A DNA stretch of 64,000 bases from Hyphomicrobiales bacterium (GCA_900470775.1 UCBZ01000033.1:119409-183408), one strand, 5' to 3'; shown: positions 8,931 through 17,692, numbered from the stretch's first letter. Made by a program: numbers and translations. The notes: generated by a model from the sequence alone, not told the origin.

Positions 8931-10313
8931 TCAGACCGAGGGCAGCGCGAGGCGCGCCCGCAGGCCGCCGAGCGGCGAACGCTGCAGCGAGAGCTCGCCG
9001 CCATAGAGCTTGGCGAGATCAACCACGATCGACAAGCCGAGGCCGGAACCCGGTATCGCCTCGTCGAGCCGCCGGCCACGCTTCAGCACATCGGCCAGCG
9101 CCTCGTCCGGCAGGCCGGGGCCGTCATCGTCGATCAGCAGGACGATCCGGCCGGGTTCGCCATCCTGCTGATCGTCCAGCGAGACCTCGACCGTCGCCTC
9201 GGCCCATTTGAAGGCGTTGTCGAGCAGGTTGCCCAGCATCTCCTCGAAATCCTGCTTCTCGCCGCGGAACCGGGCACGCGGCGGGACGCTGTGACTGCCA
9301 GCGATGCCCCTGCCCTGCGAGATCTTGGTGAAGGTCCGGATCAGCGCATCGAGCGAGGGCGCGACCTCGGTCACGCCGCCGAGCGCGCCCGACAGCGCGG
9401 CGGCACGGGCGCGGTCGAGATAATACTGGACCTGATCGCGCATGATCGCGGCCTGGCTCTTCACCGTCTGGGGCAACTGGCCCTCGCCGCCATCGGCCTC
9501 GGCCTCGTTCAGCATCACGCTGAGCGGCGTCTTGAGGGCATGGGCGAGGTTGCCGACCTGGGTGCGGGCGCGGTCGAGGATTTCGTGATTGGCGTCGATG
9601 AGCTGGTTGAGCTCGCCGGCCAGCGGCGCCAGATCGGGCGGATACTGCCCGACGATGCGCGGCGTCTCGCCGGTGCGCACCATGCCGACGGCGGCGCCCA
9701 GGCGGACCAGCGGGCGCAGGCCGAACCGAACTTGGGCGATGGTGGAGGCGACCAGTGCCAATCCCAGAAGGACGAAGGTCATGGTCAGCGCCAGGCGGAA
9801 GTCGCGGATATCGGCGTCGATCTCGTCGGAGGGCGCGGCGACGGCGACCGTAAAGCGGCCATCCTCGCCGACATCGATCTCGCGTTCGAGTATGCGCAGC
9901 GAGCGGTCGTCGGGCCCGGAGATGTAGCTTTCGCGCAGGCCGCGCGCATTGGGCGCGATCGGCTGGTCGAGCAGCTTGGGCAGTTGGCCGCCGACGAGGG
10001 AGCGCGAGGCGCGGATGCTCGGCCGCTCGGCGTCGAGCCGGATGATCTGCCAGTACCAGCCCGACAGCGGCAGGTCGAAGCGCGGCTCGCCGAGATCACC
10101 GATCGCCTGCCGCTCGGTCTCGGGCGGCGCGGCGAGATCGGCGATCAGCTCCTTGATGTAGACGCTCAGGCGCTCGTCGAAGCCGCGCTCGGCCGAGCGG
10201 CGATAGAACGTCGTCAGGCCGAATCCGGCCAGGAGCAGCACCAGGGCGCAACAGATCGCCGCCGAGATGAAAAGCCGCGCGCCGAGCGAATAGCGATGCG
10301 ACCTGAACGGCAT
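8931..10313 (-). CDS. feuQ: FeuQ-like sensor histidine kinase (PhoQ-type)
   Basis: 460-residue inner-membrane sensor kinase. Helices at about 12-34 and 174-194 enclose a periplasmic sensor of about 140 residues. The phospho-acceptor His258 sits in the PhoQ/FeuQ-style H-box GNLAHALKTPL. N-box (NLLDNAFKWAE), G1 (DDDGPGLP) and G2 (GSGLGLSIV) are intact. The matching regulator lies 9 bp upstream and the ccm genes downstream, as at the R. leguminosarum feuPQ-cycHJKL locus. In rhizobia FeuPQ is linked to iron uptake and, in Sinorhizobium, to cyclic glucan export. The ortholog name rests on synteny plus motif style. Confidence 0.8.
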   Translation of the reverse strand: MPFRSHRYSLGARLFISAAICCALVLLLAGFGLTTFYRRSAERGFDERLSVYIKELIADLAAPPETERQAIGDLGEPRFDLPLSGWYWQIIRLDAERPSIRASRSLVGGQLPKLLDQPIAPNARGLRESYISGPDDRSLRILEREIDVGEDGRFTVAVAAPSDEIDADIRDFRLALTMTFVLLGLALVASTIAQVRFGLRPLVRLGAAVGMVRTGETPRIVGQYPPDLAPLAGELNQLIDANHEILDRARTQVGNLAHALKTPLSVMLNEAEADGGEGQLPQTVKSQAAIMRDQVQYYLDRARAAALSGALGGVTEVAPSLDALIRTFTKISQGRGIAGSHSVPPRARFRGEKQDFEEMLGNLLDNAFKWAEATVEVSLDDQQDGEPGRIVLLIDDDGPGLPDEALADVLKRGRRLDEAIPGSGLGLSIVVDLAKLYGGELSLQRSPLGGLRARLALPSV

Positions 10314-10322
10314 CTCCTGTGA

Positions 10323-10991
10323 TCAGACCTTCTCGGGCGCGGCTGCGATATAGCCCAGGCCGCGCACGGTCTCGATCACCTCGACGCCGAGCTTCTTGCG
10401 CAGGCGGCCGACGAAGACTTCGATCGTATTGGAATCGCGGTCGAAATCCTGGTCGTAGAGATGCTCGACCAGCTCCGTGCGCGAGACGACGCGGCCCTGA
10501 TGGTGCATCAGATAGGCCAGCAGCCGGTATTCATGCGAGGTCAGCTTGACCGGATTGCCGTCGACGACGACGCGGCTCGCCCGCGTGTCGAGCCTGACGG
10601 GTCCGCAGACCAGCTCGGAGGTCGCATGGCCGGCGGCGCGGCGCAGCAGGGCCCGGACGCGCGCCAGCAGTTCCTCGACATGGAACGGCTTGGTGACATA
10701 GTCGTCGGCACCTGCATCGAAGCCCGCGACCTTGTCGCTCCAGCGGTCGCGCGCGGTCAGGATCAGCACGGGCATGAGCTTGCCGGCGCGGCGCCAGCCC
10801 TGCAGCACGGAGACGCCATCGACCTTGGGGAGGCCGAGATCGAGGATCACAGCGTCATAGGGCTCGGTCTCGCCGAGATACAGCCCCTCCTCGCCATCGA
10901 AAGCCTTGTCGACGGCGTAGCCGGCATTCTCAAGCGCGGTGACAATCTGGCGGTTGAGGTCCTTGTCGTCCTCGACGACGAGCAGTCTCAC
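10323..10991 (-). CDS. feuP: FeuP-like OmpR-family response regulator
   Basis: 222-residue regulator paired with the downstream kinase (9-bp gap). Receiver: EDD at 7-9, phospho-acceptor Asp51 (AVILDLGLPK) and conserved Lys in DYVTKPF. The winged-helix output domain (about 125-218) contains LTSHEYRLLAYLMHHQGRVV and ends RGLGYIAAA. Members with the VILDLGLP/LTSHEYRLL style form the PhoP/FeuP branch. Expression probably starts upstream of the small PepSY-like gene 49 bp away. Confidence 0.82.
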   Translation of the reverse strand: MRLLVVEDDKDLNRQIVTALENAGYAVDKAFDGEEGLYLGETEPYDAVILDLGLPKVDGVSVLQGWRRAGKLMPVLILTARDRWSDKVAGFDAGADDYVTKPFHVEELLARVRALLRRAAGHATSELVCGPVRLDTRASRVVVDGNPVKLTSHEYRLLAYLMHHQGRVVSRTELVEHLYDQDFDRDSNTIEVFVGRLRKKLGVEVIETVRGLGYIAAAPEKV

Positions 10992-11040
10992 GGCGGGTCA
11001 GCTCCTGTTGGCGATAGGGTCGGCGGCGCGGGGTCAGGAA

Positions 11041-11361
11041 TCAGCGAATGGTCGCGACCTTGCCGGATTGTCCTTCCAGCGTCACGCGGGCAACGCGCCC
11101 GTCGCGCTTCAACGTCGTGACCACATAGACATAGTCCTCGCCCTGCCGGCACAGCCTGATCCGCACGACCTCGCCCGGCGCTGCGTGGCGGGCATGGAGC
11201 GAGGCCTGGGCCGGCTGCATGACGCGGCCCTCGGCGACGGCATCACGCATCTCGTCGGCAGACAGGCAGGAAATCGGCTCCGGGCTGTCGATCCGGACGA
11301 TCGGCAGCGGCGTCGCCATCAGGGCAAGGGCAAGGACAGGTTCGACGGGCATCATCGACAT
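11041..11361 (-). CDS. Small exported PepSY-like protein (positional FeuN analogue)
   Basis: 106 residues with a hydrophobic N-terminal stretch (about 5-22), two cysteines (in ISCLSAD and IRLCRQG) and a C-terminal PepSY-like half (EDYVYVVTTLKRDGRVARVTL...GKV). It lies 49 bp upstream of the FeuP-like gene, same strand. In Sinorhizobium meliloti a small periplasmic protein, FeuN, is encoded at this position and restrains FeuQ. This gene could do the same, but I infer that from position and export; I cannot align it to FeuN here. Confidence 0.7.
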   Translation of the reverse strand: MSMMPVEPVLALALMATPLPIVRIDSPEPISCLSADEMRDAVAEGRVMQPAQASLHARHAAPGEVVRIRLCRQGEDYVYVVTTLKRDGRVARVTLEGQSGKVATIR

Positions 11362-11416
11362 GGGCTAATCCCGCACGCGTGAACGCGCCATGAATGCTGG
11401 GAAATCCCAGCCTATG

Positions 11417-14400
11417 TCAGCGCACGGCTACGCGTCCACGCCATTCATGTCCTCGCCCGGCCACAACACTGAGTTGTGCGATCACAATCTCGATCTCGGC
11501 CTGCATCTCGCCGAAATCGGCGAGTTCGAGGGCCGCCGGATAGGACCAGACAGGCGCGTTGGTCCTCATCCGTCGCAATTGCGTGTCGCCGTCCCAGATC
11601 GCGATCTCGTAGAGTTCGGCCTCCTCCCCGAGCGGCACCTCGGCCAGCTCCCAGGAATCGCCATCGATGCGCGTGCGCCGGATCCAGCCGATCGCGATCG
11701 CGTCGTCCGTCCGCCGTGCACGCGGATGCACCGGCGCCAGCGGCAGCAGGGCCGCGACGCTGGCAGCGGTCGTGAGTTCGGCCATCGACGGGTCGCCGAC
11801 ATCGCGCTGGACCGGGCCGATGCGGTACTGCCGCTCCTGCCCGAGATCAGCGAGGTCGTCGGTCAGGCTCACCGCCGCGCCGTCCAGAACCACGATGCGC
11901 GAGCCGATCGGCAGGCTGCGACCGGCAGCGGTCTCCGAGCCGCCGATGCCACGCACCAGCCCCGACAGCCGGAATCGCTGCGGCCCGATCAGTTCGACCG
12001 TCGAGGCCGTCACGATCTCGACCTCGCCCGCCTCATCGAGAATCGCCAGCGCATTGGCTCCCGCCAGCGCTGCTTCCGGCGACACGGAATGCAGGACGCC
12101 ACCGCGCAAACGGACATCGAGCACGGTATGGGCATCGCTCCGCCAGAGCGGCCCCCGCGGCAGCAAGGTCAGGGTCTCACCGACGATGGAGGGCGCCTCG
12201 ATCAGTCGCAACAGCTCGAACTGACCCGCACCGTTGGCCTGCCAAATCGCCAGCGCTCCCGGCCAGGGCGAAGCAAAGGCTGCCAGCGACAGAAGTGGCG
12301 GCGGTTGCGTCCGCACGATCGGCAGCGCGAGCGGTATGACCGCCGGGCGACCAGGCAGCGCCGGCGCGGTTTTGGGCGGGCGCGGCAGGCTGGGCACGCC
12401 GCTGCTGCGATAGATGGCGGGCTCGACGGCCCGCGCGCTGGCCTTGCGGCTCGGGCCGTCGCTGATCCGCGTCAGGCGGAAGAGGCGCTCATGCCCATCG
12501 ACGGGAACGGCGACGATATCGCCCGGTTCGAGATCCAGGCAGCGCGGCGAGAGTTCGATCTCCAGCGTCTCGCGGCCAGCCCATTCCTCCTGCAGGCGCT
12601 GGTCGGCGAGGCGCTGGCCCTCGGCCGGCCGGGTGACGATCGCCGTCTCGACGCCGACCTCGCGACGGGCGGCACCCGCCAGGCGGCGCGAGCGGGCCGC
12701 GCTGGTGCGATAATCGTCCTCGCCATCGCTGAAGGCGAGGCGCAGTTCGAGCGGCAACTCCGTCTCCTGCGCGCGGCGCAGCTCATAGGGGCGGCCATCG
12801 CCATCGAGCACGAGATCGTCCTCGTCGACCCGCCTTGCGATGGTGCCGGCCCGGCCATGGAGGCGCAGCCGCCCGGCGCTCATCGTCGCATCGAAACCGA
12901 ACGCCTGACCGAGCGGCTCAAGCGCCTGCCGCGCCGACATCGGCCGATCCAGCACATAGCCGTCGAGGAAGCCGTCGACGGCGATCTCATCGGCGGCCGG
13001 CAATCCGAAATCGGCCAGGAGCCGGCGCAGGAGGCGGTCGACGGGCGTGCCCTCGATGCGTCCGTTGAGCCAGTGGCCGGTGTCATAGCTCGCGCCATCA
13101 GCCCAGACCGCGCCGAGATCGGGGAAGGCCGGGAACGGCCGGGCGTCATAGCTCCAGACGAAGATGTTGGCCGGATCGATCATCCGGATTCCGGTGACCG
13201 GATGCACCGGGTTGCGCGCCGCCACAAAGCCCTCGCGCGCTGGATCGAAGCCGGAGATGATCGCCTCGAGCCCGCGCGCCTGGACGAGATCGTCACGGGC
13301 ACCGCTGGAGAAATGCGGATAGCCGCTCTCGGCCGACTTGGCATCGGGGAAGACATTGGGCGCATTGGCGCCCTTGTCGACGGCGGGAATGCCAATCTCG
13401 GTCAGCCAGATCGGCTTGGCCCCCGGCACGAACGCGGTCGCGGTGGTCTCCGCGCCGCCGACGCGCTCGACATGGGCATTGCTCCACCAGCCGACGAGGT
13501 CCTTCTGGCGGAAGACCCAGGGCTTGCCATGGGCGCCGTCCGTGATCGGCAGCCGCGTCTGCGCGAGGCGTCCGGTCGCGTCGGCATAATACCAGTCATG
13601 GGCCTCGCCGGAGTTCAGGCGGGCACGCAGATAGCCGAGATCGCTCGGCCCGCTGGCGATAGCGGCGTCGGCATGGTCACTGGTGTCGCGCCAGTCCGAC
13701 AGCGGCGGATAGAAGTCGATGCCGATCGCGCCGATCGCCGCCGAGGCCCAGAGCGGATCGAGCGGAAAGCTCACATCCAGCCCGCCATTGCGGACATGGG
13801 CGCCGTATTCGGTCCAGTCGGCGGCATAGGTCAGCGTGGCGGATGGCAGCAGCGTCGCGACCTCGCCGGCGAGACCGACGAGCCCGTCCACCATCGGATA
13901 GCCTGCCGTGCCGCGCACCCGCGTCAGGCCGAGCAGTTCCGAACCGAGCACGAAGCCGTGCACGCCGCCGGCCGCCTGGGCGAGGATGGCATAGTGCATG
14001 ATGAAGCGGCTGTAGCTCCATTCATCAGGGCTGGTGCAGGCAATCTGCTCGCCCTCGGCCGACATATCGGCGGCGGAAACGGTGCCGAGGAAGGACCCGA
14101 CCTGCGTGTCGGCGTCCGCCATGCCATCGACGCTGCCGGGACTGCCCGGCGCCGGGGCGCAGGTGATGCGGCCGCGCCAGGGATAACGCGGCTGGCCGGC
14201 GCCGCCGGTCACCGGATCGGGCAGCGTGTTGCCGGCCGGGATGTCCATCATCACGAAGGGATAAAGCACGACCTCCAGGCCGTAATCGTCGCGCAGGCGC
14301 CGGATCAGCCGGACCACGCTCGCATCGGATGGCGTCCCGCCAAAGGCCGGCTTGCCGGCTACCTCGCTGACGACGCGCGCCGAGGGTCGCGTCACGCCGG

Positions 14401-15238
14401 CGACCGACCATTCCGTGCCCGTGGTCGGCTTGTGGGCGATCTCGACGCGCGGCGTGAGCGTGCAGGTGCCGGCGCGGAGATCATCACCGAACCAGGACAC
14501 GACGAGCGAGACCCGCCGCAGGTTCGGGCACAGCGCCATGAGATGGCCAAGCGCCGTATCCACGTCGGAGCCGCCATAGAGCTGGTGGCGGCTCAGGCTT
14601 TCGCTCACGCCGGGTTCCGGCTCGTGGCTGACCGCGCGCATCTCGTAGACGAACTCGCTGGCGCCCGGGATCAGCGTCACGGCCCGGATCATGCCGCCGA
14701 GCCCCTCGACGGCGCGCACGACCTCGAAGGCGAATTGCGGCACGCGATTGCCGTAATCGCCCAGCGGAAAACGCTCGAACACGACATAGGCGAGGCCGCG
14801 ATAGGCCGGTGCGGCGCCGGCCTCCTTGGCGGCGATGAGCGGGTCGGGCTCCTGGCCCTCATCGCCGTCATGGACGCGCATATTGACGGTGGTGACGTCG
14901 AGTTCGCAGCCATCGACCCAGATGCGGCGGACGAAAGCGATGCGGCCCTCGCACAGGCCGATCGCGAGATTTGCGTAGTAGCTGTAGGTGGTCTCGACGG
15001 TCTTCTGCTTCGGACTGCCCTTGCCGCCGCTCTTGGTGCGGGTCACCGAGACCTTGATCTCCTCCTCGAAGCGCGTCGCCCAGATCAGCTGCCCGCCGAT
15101 GCGGGCGCGACCATAGACCCGCGGGATCGCCGCGCCCTCGCTGGAAGCGAGCCCGTCGACCTGCGTGAGGCGCTCGGGCCCGCCGCGCGCGCCACGCGCG
15201 ACATCGGTCGGGAAGCGGATCTCGTGGAAATCGGTCAT
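11417..15238 (-). CDS. Chimeric GTA protein: N-terminus of gp12 (DUF2460) fused to the hub protein gp15
   Basis: 1273-residue frame. Residues 1-23 carry the opening of the GTA distal tail protein, including FHEIRFPTDVARG and GGPER. From about residue 24 it is the GTA hub/host-interaction protein: SSEGAAIPRVYGRARIGGQ, then the TIM-barrel-like domain (about 380-690, with WLTEIGIPAVDKG and FVWSYDARPFPAFP) and tail-hub domains to the end. The normal hub begins with a glycine/alanine-rich membrane-like N-terminus, absent here. gp13 (DUF2163) and gp14 (NlpC/P60 peptidase), normally between gp12 and gp15, are also absent. The ATG at 15238 is 13 bp after the tape measure stop. The hub part is uninterrupted, so the fusion is translatable; whether it assembles is unknown. 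Confidence 0.85.
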   Translation of the reverse strand: MTDFHEIRFPTDVARGARGGPERLTQVDGLASSEGAAIPRVYGRARIGGQLIWATRFEEEIKVSVTRTKSGGKGSPKQKTVETTYSYYANLAIGLCEGRIAFVRRIWVDGCELDVTTVNMRVHDGDEGQEPDPLIAAKEAGAAPAYRGLAYVVFERFPLGDYGNRVPQFAFEVVRAVEGLGGMIRAVTLIPGASEFVYEMRAVSHEPEPGVSESLSRHQLYGGSDVDTALGHLMALCPNLRRVSLVVSWFGDDLRAGTCTLTPRVEIAHKPTTGTEWSVAGVTRPSARVVSEVAGKPAFGGTPSDASVVRLIRRLRDDYGLEVVLYPFVMMDIPAGNTLPDPVTGGAGQPRYPWRGRITCAPAPGSPGSVDGMADADTQVGSFLGTVSAADMSAEGEQIACTSPDEWSYSRFIMHYAILAQAAGGVHGFVLGSELLGLTRVRGTAGYPMVDGLVGLAGEVATLLPSATLTYAADWTEYGAHVRNGGLDVSFPLDPLWASAAIGAIGIDFYPPLSDWRDTSDHADAAIASGPSDLGYLRARLNSGEAHDWYYADATGRLAQTRLPITDGAHGKPWVFRQKDLVGWWSNAHVERVGGAETTATAFVPGAKPIWLTEIGIPAVDKGANAPNVFPDAKSAESGYPHFSSGARDDLVQARGLEAIISGFDPAREGFVAARNPVHPVTGIRMIDPANIFVWSYDARPFPAFPDLGAVWADGASYDTGHWLNGRIEGTPVDRLLRRLLADFGLPAADEIAVDGFLDGYVLDRPMSARQALEPLGQAFGFDATMSAGRLRLHGRAGTIARRVDEDDLVLDGDGRPYELRRAQETELPLELRLAFSDGEDDYRTSAARSRRLAGAARREVGVETAIVTRPAEGQRLADQRLQEEWAGRETLEIELSPRCLDLEPGDIVAVPVDGHERLFRLTRISDGPSRKASARAVEPAIYRSSGVPSLPRPPKTAPALPGRPAVIPLALPIVRTQPPPLLSLAAFASPWPGALAIWQANGAGQFELLRLIEAPSIVGETLTLLPRGPLWRSDAHTVLDVRLRGGVLHSVSPEAALAGANALAILDEAGEVEIVTASTVELIGPQRFRLSGLVRGIGGSETAAGRSLPIGSRIVVLDGAAVSLTDDLADLGQERQYRIGPVQRDVGDPSMAELTTAASVAALLPLAPVHPRARRTDDAIAIGWIRRTRIDGDSWELAEVPLGEEAELYEIAIWDGDTQLRRMRTNAPVWSYPAALELADFGEMQAEIEIVIAQLSVVAGRGHEWRGRVAVR

Positions 15239-15251
15239 CGCGGTCAGCCCC

Positions 15252-15854
15252 TCAGAGCGCGCGGCTGCCGCGCGCCACGGCCCGCGCGATCGCCGCCGAA
15301 ACCTGCGCCTCGGAGCGGCGGAAGCTGTCGGCATCAGGCGTCGAGACCTGGAAGACCACGTTGAGCGGCCGCCTCGCCTCGCCCGAAGCGCGCACGCCGA
15401 GCCGACCATCGGCACCGCGCGACAGCGGCATGATCGCCTCCGCGCCGCGCTCGCCCATCAGGCCCAAACCCCGGCCAAGCGGGAAATAGGCGGGCGAGGC
15501 GATGACGCCGCCTTCGGCGAAAGGCATCACTGGCGCGCCGCCGCCACCACCAAAGCCGAGCCCGCCCAGGCCGCCGCTGAACAGCCCGGTCAGGCTCTTC
15601 AGCCCGGTGCCGAGCAGGCTCGACAGCCCCGCCTGCAGCGGCTTCAGCGCCGATTTCAGCAATGTCTCGGTGATCGAGCGGCCGACGCTGCGCAACACAT
15701 CCTCGAAGCGCTTGCCCTCGATGATGCCCTTGGCGAAGGCGTTGGTGATCGATTTTCCGAAACTTTCGGCCGATTTGCTCAGGCTTTGCGTCAGCGAGCC
15801 GAGCGCCCGCATGTCGGACAGGCGGGAGGACAGGACGATGTCGTCGTCGGACAT
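15252..15854 (-). CDS. GTA tape measure protein (gp11-like)
   Basis: 200-residue tail length protein. It matches the short RcGTA tape measure in layout: helical N-terminus, a glycine-rich centre (about 85-110), then the conserved MPFAEGGVIASP, GLMGERGAEAIMPLSRGADGRLGV and FQVSTPDADSFRRSEAQ segments. RcGTA gp11 is about 219 residues, so it is near full length. It precedes the fused hub gene by 13 bp. The gp12 gene that should follow survives only as the fusion N-terminus. Confidence 0.88.
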   Translation of the reverse strand: MSDDDIVLSSRLSDMRALGSLTQSLSKSAESFGKSITNAFAKGIIEGKRFEDVLRSVGRSITETLLKSALKPLQAGLSSLLGTGLKSLTGLFSGGLGGLGFGGGGGAPVMPFAEGGVIASPAYFPLGRGLGLMGERGAEAIMPLSRGADGRLGVRASGEARRPLNVVFQVSTPDADSFRRSEAQVSAAIARAVARGSRAL

Positions 15855-15890
15855 GGCGGACCTCGCAATCAGAGAACGGGAAGGCCGGAA

Positions 15891-16100
15891 TCAGGCGTCG
15901 GGATGGGCCGCCATCAGCGACTGGAGCGCCTCACGAGGCGGCGCGGCGGCCAGGTCAACGAGTTGGTGGGCCCGCAGCGCGGCGCCGATCTCGCGCGGCG
16001 TCGCGGCCCAGAAGGTCTCGGGCGGCCAGCCGAGCCGGCCGAGCCCGAAGGCCATGACCTCGCGCCAGGGAAAGGGCGTCGGTGCCGCCGGCGGGCTCAG
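15891..16100 (-). CDS. GTA phage tail assembly chaperone (gp10.1-like), start unclear
   Basis: Short frame encoding FPWREVMAFGLGRLGWPPET followed by FWAATPREIGAALRAH, the pattern of the small tail assembly chaperone family found between gp10 and the tape measure. It ends at a TGA at 15891-15893. The family domain starts at or before FPWREV, but no ATG, GTG or TTG is visible in frame upstream. The coordinates given assume a CTG overlapping the gp10 stop (69 residues); the first ATG (16055, 54 residues) would cut into the domain. It may be translated by coupling to gp10, which is itself interrupted, so this gene may be silent. Confidence 0.6.
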   Translation of the reverse strand: MSPPAAPTPFPWREVMAFGLGRLGWPPETFWAATPREIGAALRAHQLVDLAAAPPREALQSLMAAHPDA

Positions 16101-16468
16101 GCCACCGGCGGCTGCGAAGGGCGGTTTGCGGCTCCGGCTTCCGCAGCCGGCGTCTCGGTCTGGTCGCTGAAGGTCACGTCGAGCAGCGCGATCGCCGCCC
16201 TGATCGCGCCGTTCAGGCCGCCATCGAAGGCGAGCGCTGCGACCTGGTCTTCGCTGACGCTGCCGCCGGCGCCACGCAGACCCGCCGCGAGGATGCGGGT
16301 CACGTCGCGGGCCGAGAGCCTCCCGCCGGCGAAGCGCTCGCCCTACGCAGGCAGGCTGTCGACGCTGAAGGCGTGCTCGAGTTCGGCGAGCGCGCCCAGC
16401 GTCAGGCGCATCGGCAGCGGCTCGCCATCGACCATGAGAGCGCTTTCGCCCCGGTAACGGTTGATCAT
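16097..16468 (-). pseudogene. GTA gp10 tail protein gene broken by an amber codon
   Basis: Starts at the ATG at 16468 (MINRYRGESALMVDGEPLPM, then RLTLGALAELEHAFSVDSLPA), meets an in-frame TAG at 16343-16345 (codon 42) and continues in the same frame as GERFAGGRLSARDVTRILAAG to a TGA at 16097-16099. Before and after the TAG the sequence follows the GTA gp10 family, so this is one nonsense change, for example from TTG. A GTG at 16303 could restart the second half, giving 68 residues. Without suppression or restart gp10 is lost. Confidence 0.85.
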
Positions 16469-16478
16469 GACCGGCACC

Positions 16479-16889
16479 TCAAAGCGCTGTGAAGGCGAGC
16501 TGGCCGGCCGATTCGAGCGAAAGATCGAAGGTGACCTCGCCGGCATGGTCGCCGCGATATTCCAGGCTCGAGAGCTGGAACGCGCCGGTGACGGTGCCGA
16601 AATCCGGCACGATCACCTGCCAGTTGCGGATCGCGCCATCGAAGAAGATCTGGCGCACCAGCGCGTCCGAGGCCTCGTCCTTGAAGATGCCGGCGCCGCT
16701 GATCGCCGCGCGACGCATGCCCGCCCCGGCCAGCAATTCGCGCCAGCGTCCGGCCGATTCCGAATGCGTGACATCCACCGTTTCCGCATTGAAAGCGATC
16801 TGGCGGGCGCGAAGGCCTGCGACCGTGACGAAGGCCCCCTCCGCATCCGCCGCCTTGAGCAGCAGATCCTTGCCTTTTTGTGCCGACAT
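16479..16889 (-). CDS. GTA major tail protein (gp9-like)
   Basis: 136-residue tail tube subunit. MSAQKGKDLLLK at the N-terminus and the FKDEASDALVRQIFFDGAIRNW region match the RcGTA major tail protein, as does the length. It sits between tail terminator and gp10 in the expected order, with a 10-bp gap to gp10. No disruption is visible. Confidence 0.9.
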   Translation of the reverse strand: MSAQKGKDLLLKAADAEGAFVTVAGLRARQIAFNAETVDVTHSESAGRWRELLAGAGMRRAAISGAGIFKDEASDALVRQIFFDGAIRNWQVIVPDFGTVTGAFQLSSLEYRGDHAGEVTFDLSLESAGQLAFTAL

Positions 16890-16937
16890 CCGCCCTCTCC
16901 CTGTCCAGTGGTGATGAAGGTCCAGTGCTGCCGAAAA

Positions 16938-17348
16938 TCAGAACGTCTCGGTCACGGCGCGGAAGCGGATCGCGACGAAGGCGAGCCCGGTCGCGGCGTC
17001 GCGCGCCAGCCGGCTCGATTGCCAGCGCAGGTTGATCAAGGCATGCCCGGCCGGCGTCAGCGGCGTGTCGTTGAGCGCTGCGACGACAAGCGCCGCCGCT
17101 TCGAGTGCCTGCCGTGACGAGCTGCTTTCGCCGGCCCAGACGGTAAGGCCGAGCTCCTGCTCGCAGCCGCTGTCGCTGCCGGTCGACCAGTCGCGCGCGT
17201 CGACATCGCCGTGGACGACATAAACGCCGCGCGCGGCGCGCGGGGCCTCGTCATGGATGCGGCCCGCCCCGATCAAGGCCGTGAGGCCAGCATCGGATTG
17301 CAGCCGCGACTGGATTGCGGCGCGCAGGGCCAGGATCGCGTCGCTCAT
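16938..17348 (-). CDS. GTA tail terminator (gp8-like, DUF3168)
   Basis: 136-residue protein of the DUF3168 family, which caps the tail tube at the head-tail junction. The ATG at 17348 overlaps the gp7 stop as ATGA; the longer frame upstream is out-of-family arginine-rich shadow. Segments LRAAIQSRLQSDAGLTALIG and VWAGESSSSRQALEAAALV are typical of the family. Confidence 0.88.
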   Translation of the reverse strand: MSDAILALRAAIQSRLQSDAGLTALIGAGRIHDEAPRAARGVYVVHGDVDARDWSTGSDSGCEQELGLTVWAGESSSSRQALEAAALVVAALNDTPLTPAGHALINLRWQSSRLARDAATGLAFVAIRFRAVTETF

Positions 17349-17689
17349 GGCGTGATCTCCAGCACCAGGCAGACCAGGCGGCGCCGGCTGCCATCGGGAT
17401 CGGCGACGGCGCGGATGTCGAAGATGCGGTCGCCGTCGCGCAGGCGCTGGCCTGCATCGACGCCCGCGCGCCAGCGCATCGTGACGCGATGGGTCGCGGC
17501 CTGTTCGGGCCTGCCGCGACGCCAGTGCTCGCCGCCGGACAGGAATTCGACCTGCGCCCACAGCGCGGCGACCGTCTCAAAAGCTTGCGTCCCCCCGCCG
17601 AGTCCATCAGGCGTCGCCGCCGCCGACTCCAGCACGAGCCGGCGCCGCAGCGCGCCGACCGGGGCGCCATCCCCTCGCGATTCCGCCAT
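17345..17689 (-). CDS. GTA head-tail stopper (gp7-like head-tail adaptor)
   Basis: 114-residue protein of the phage head-tail adaptor family (RRRLVLESAAATPDGLGGGT, VTMRWRAGVDAGQRLRDGDR). It overlaps gp8 by 4 bp and follows gp6 after 3 bp, so gp6-gp7-gp8 read as a coupled block. Confidence 0.87.
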   Translation of the reverse strand: MAESRGDGAPVGALRRRLVLESAAATPDGLGGGTQAFETVAALWAQVEFLSGGEHWRRGRPEQAATHRVTMRWRAGVDAGQRLRDGDRIFDIRAVADPDGSRRRLVCLVLEITP

Positions 17690-17692
17690 GGC

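Noticed and set aside
11390..15364. Very long open frame (1324 codons) on the plus strand opposite the GTA hub gene
   Set aside because: Composition is Arg/Asp/Gly/His-rich with no domain, as expected for an antisense shadow in high-GC DNA; the minus frame carries clear GTA domains.
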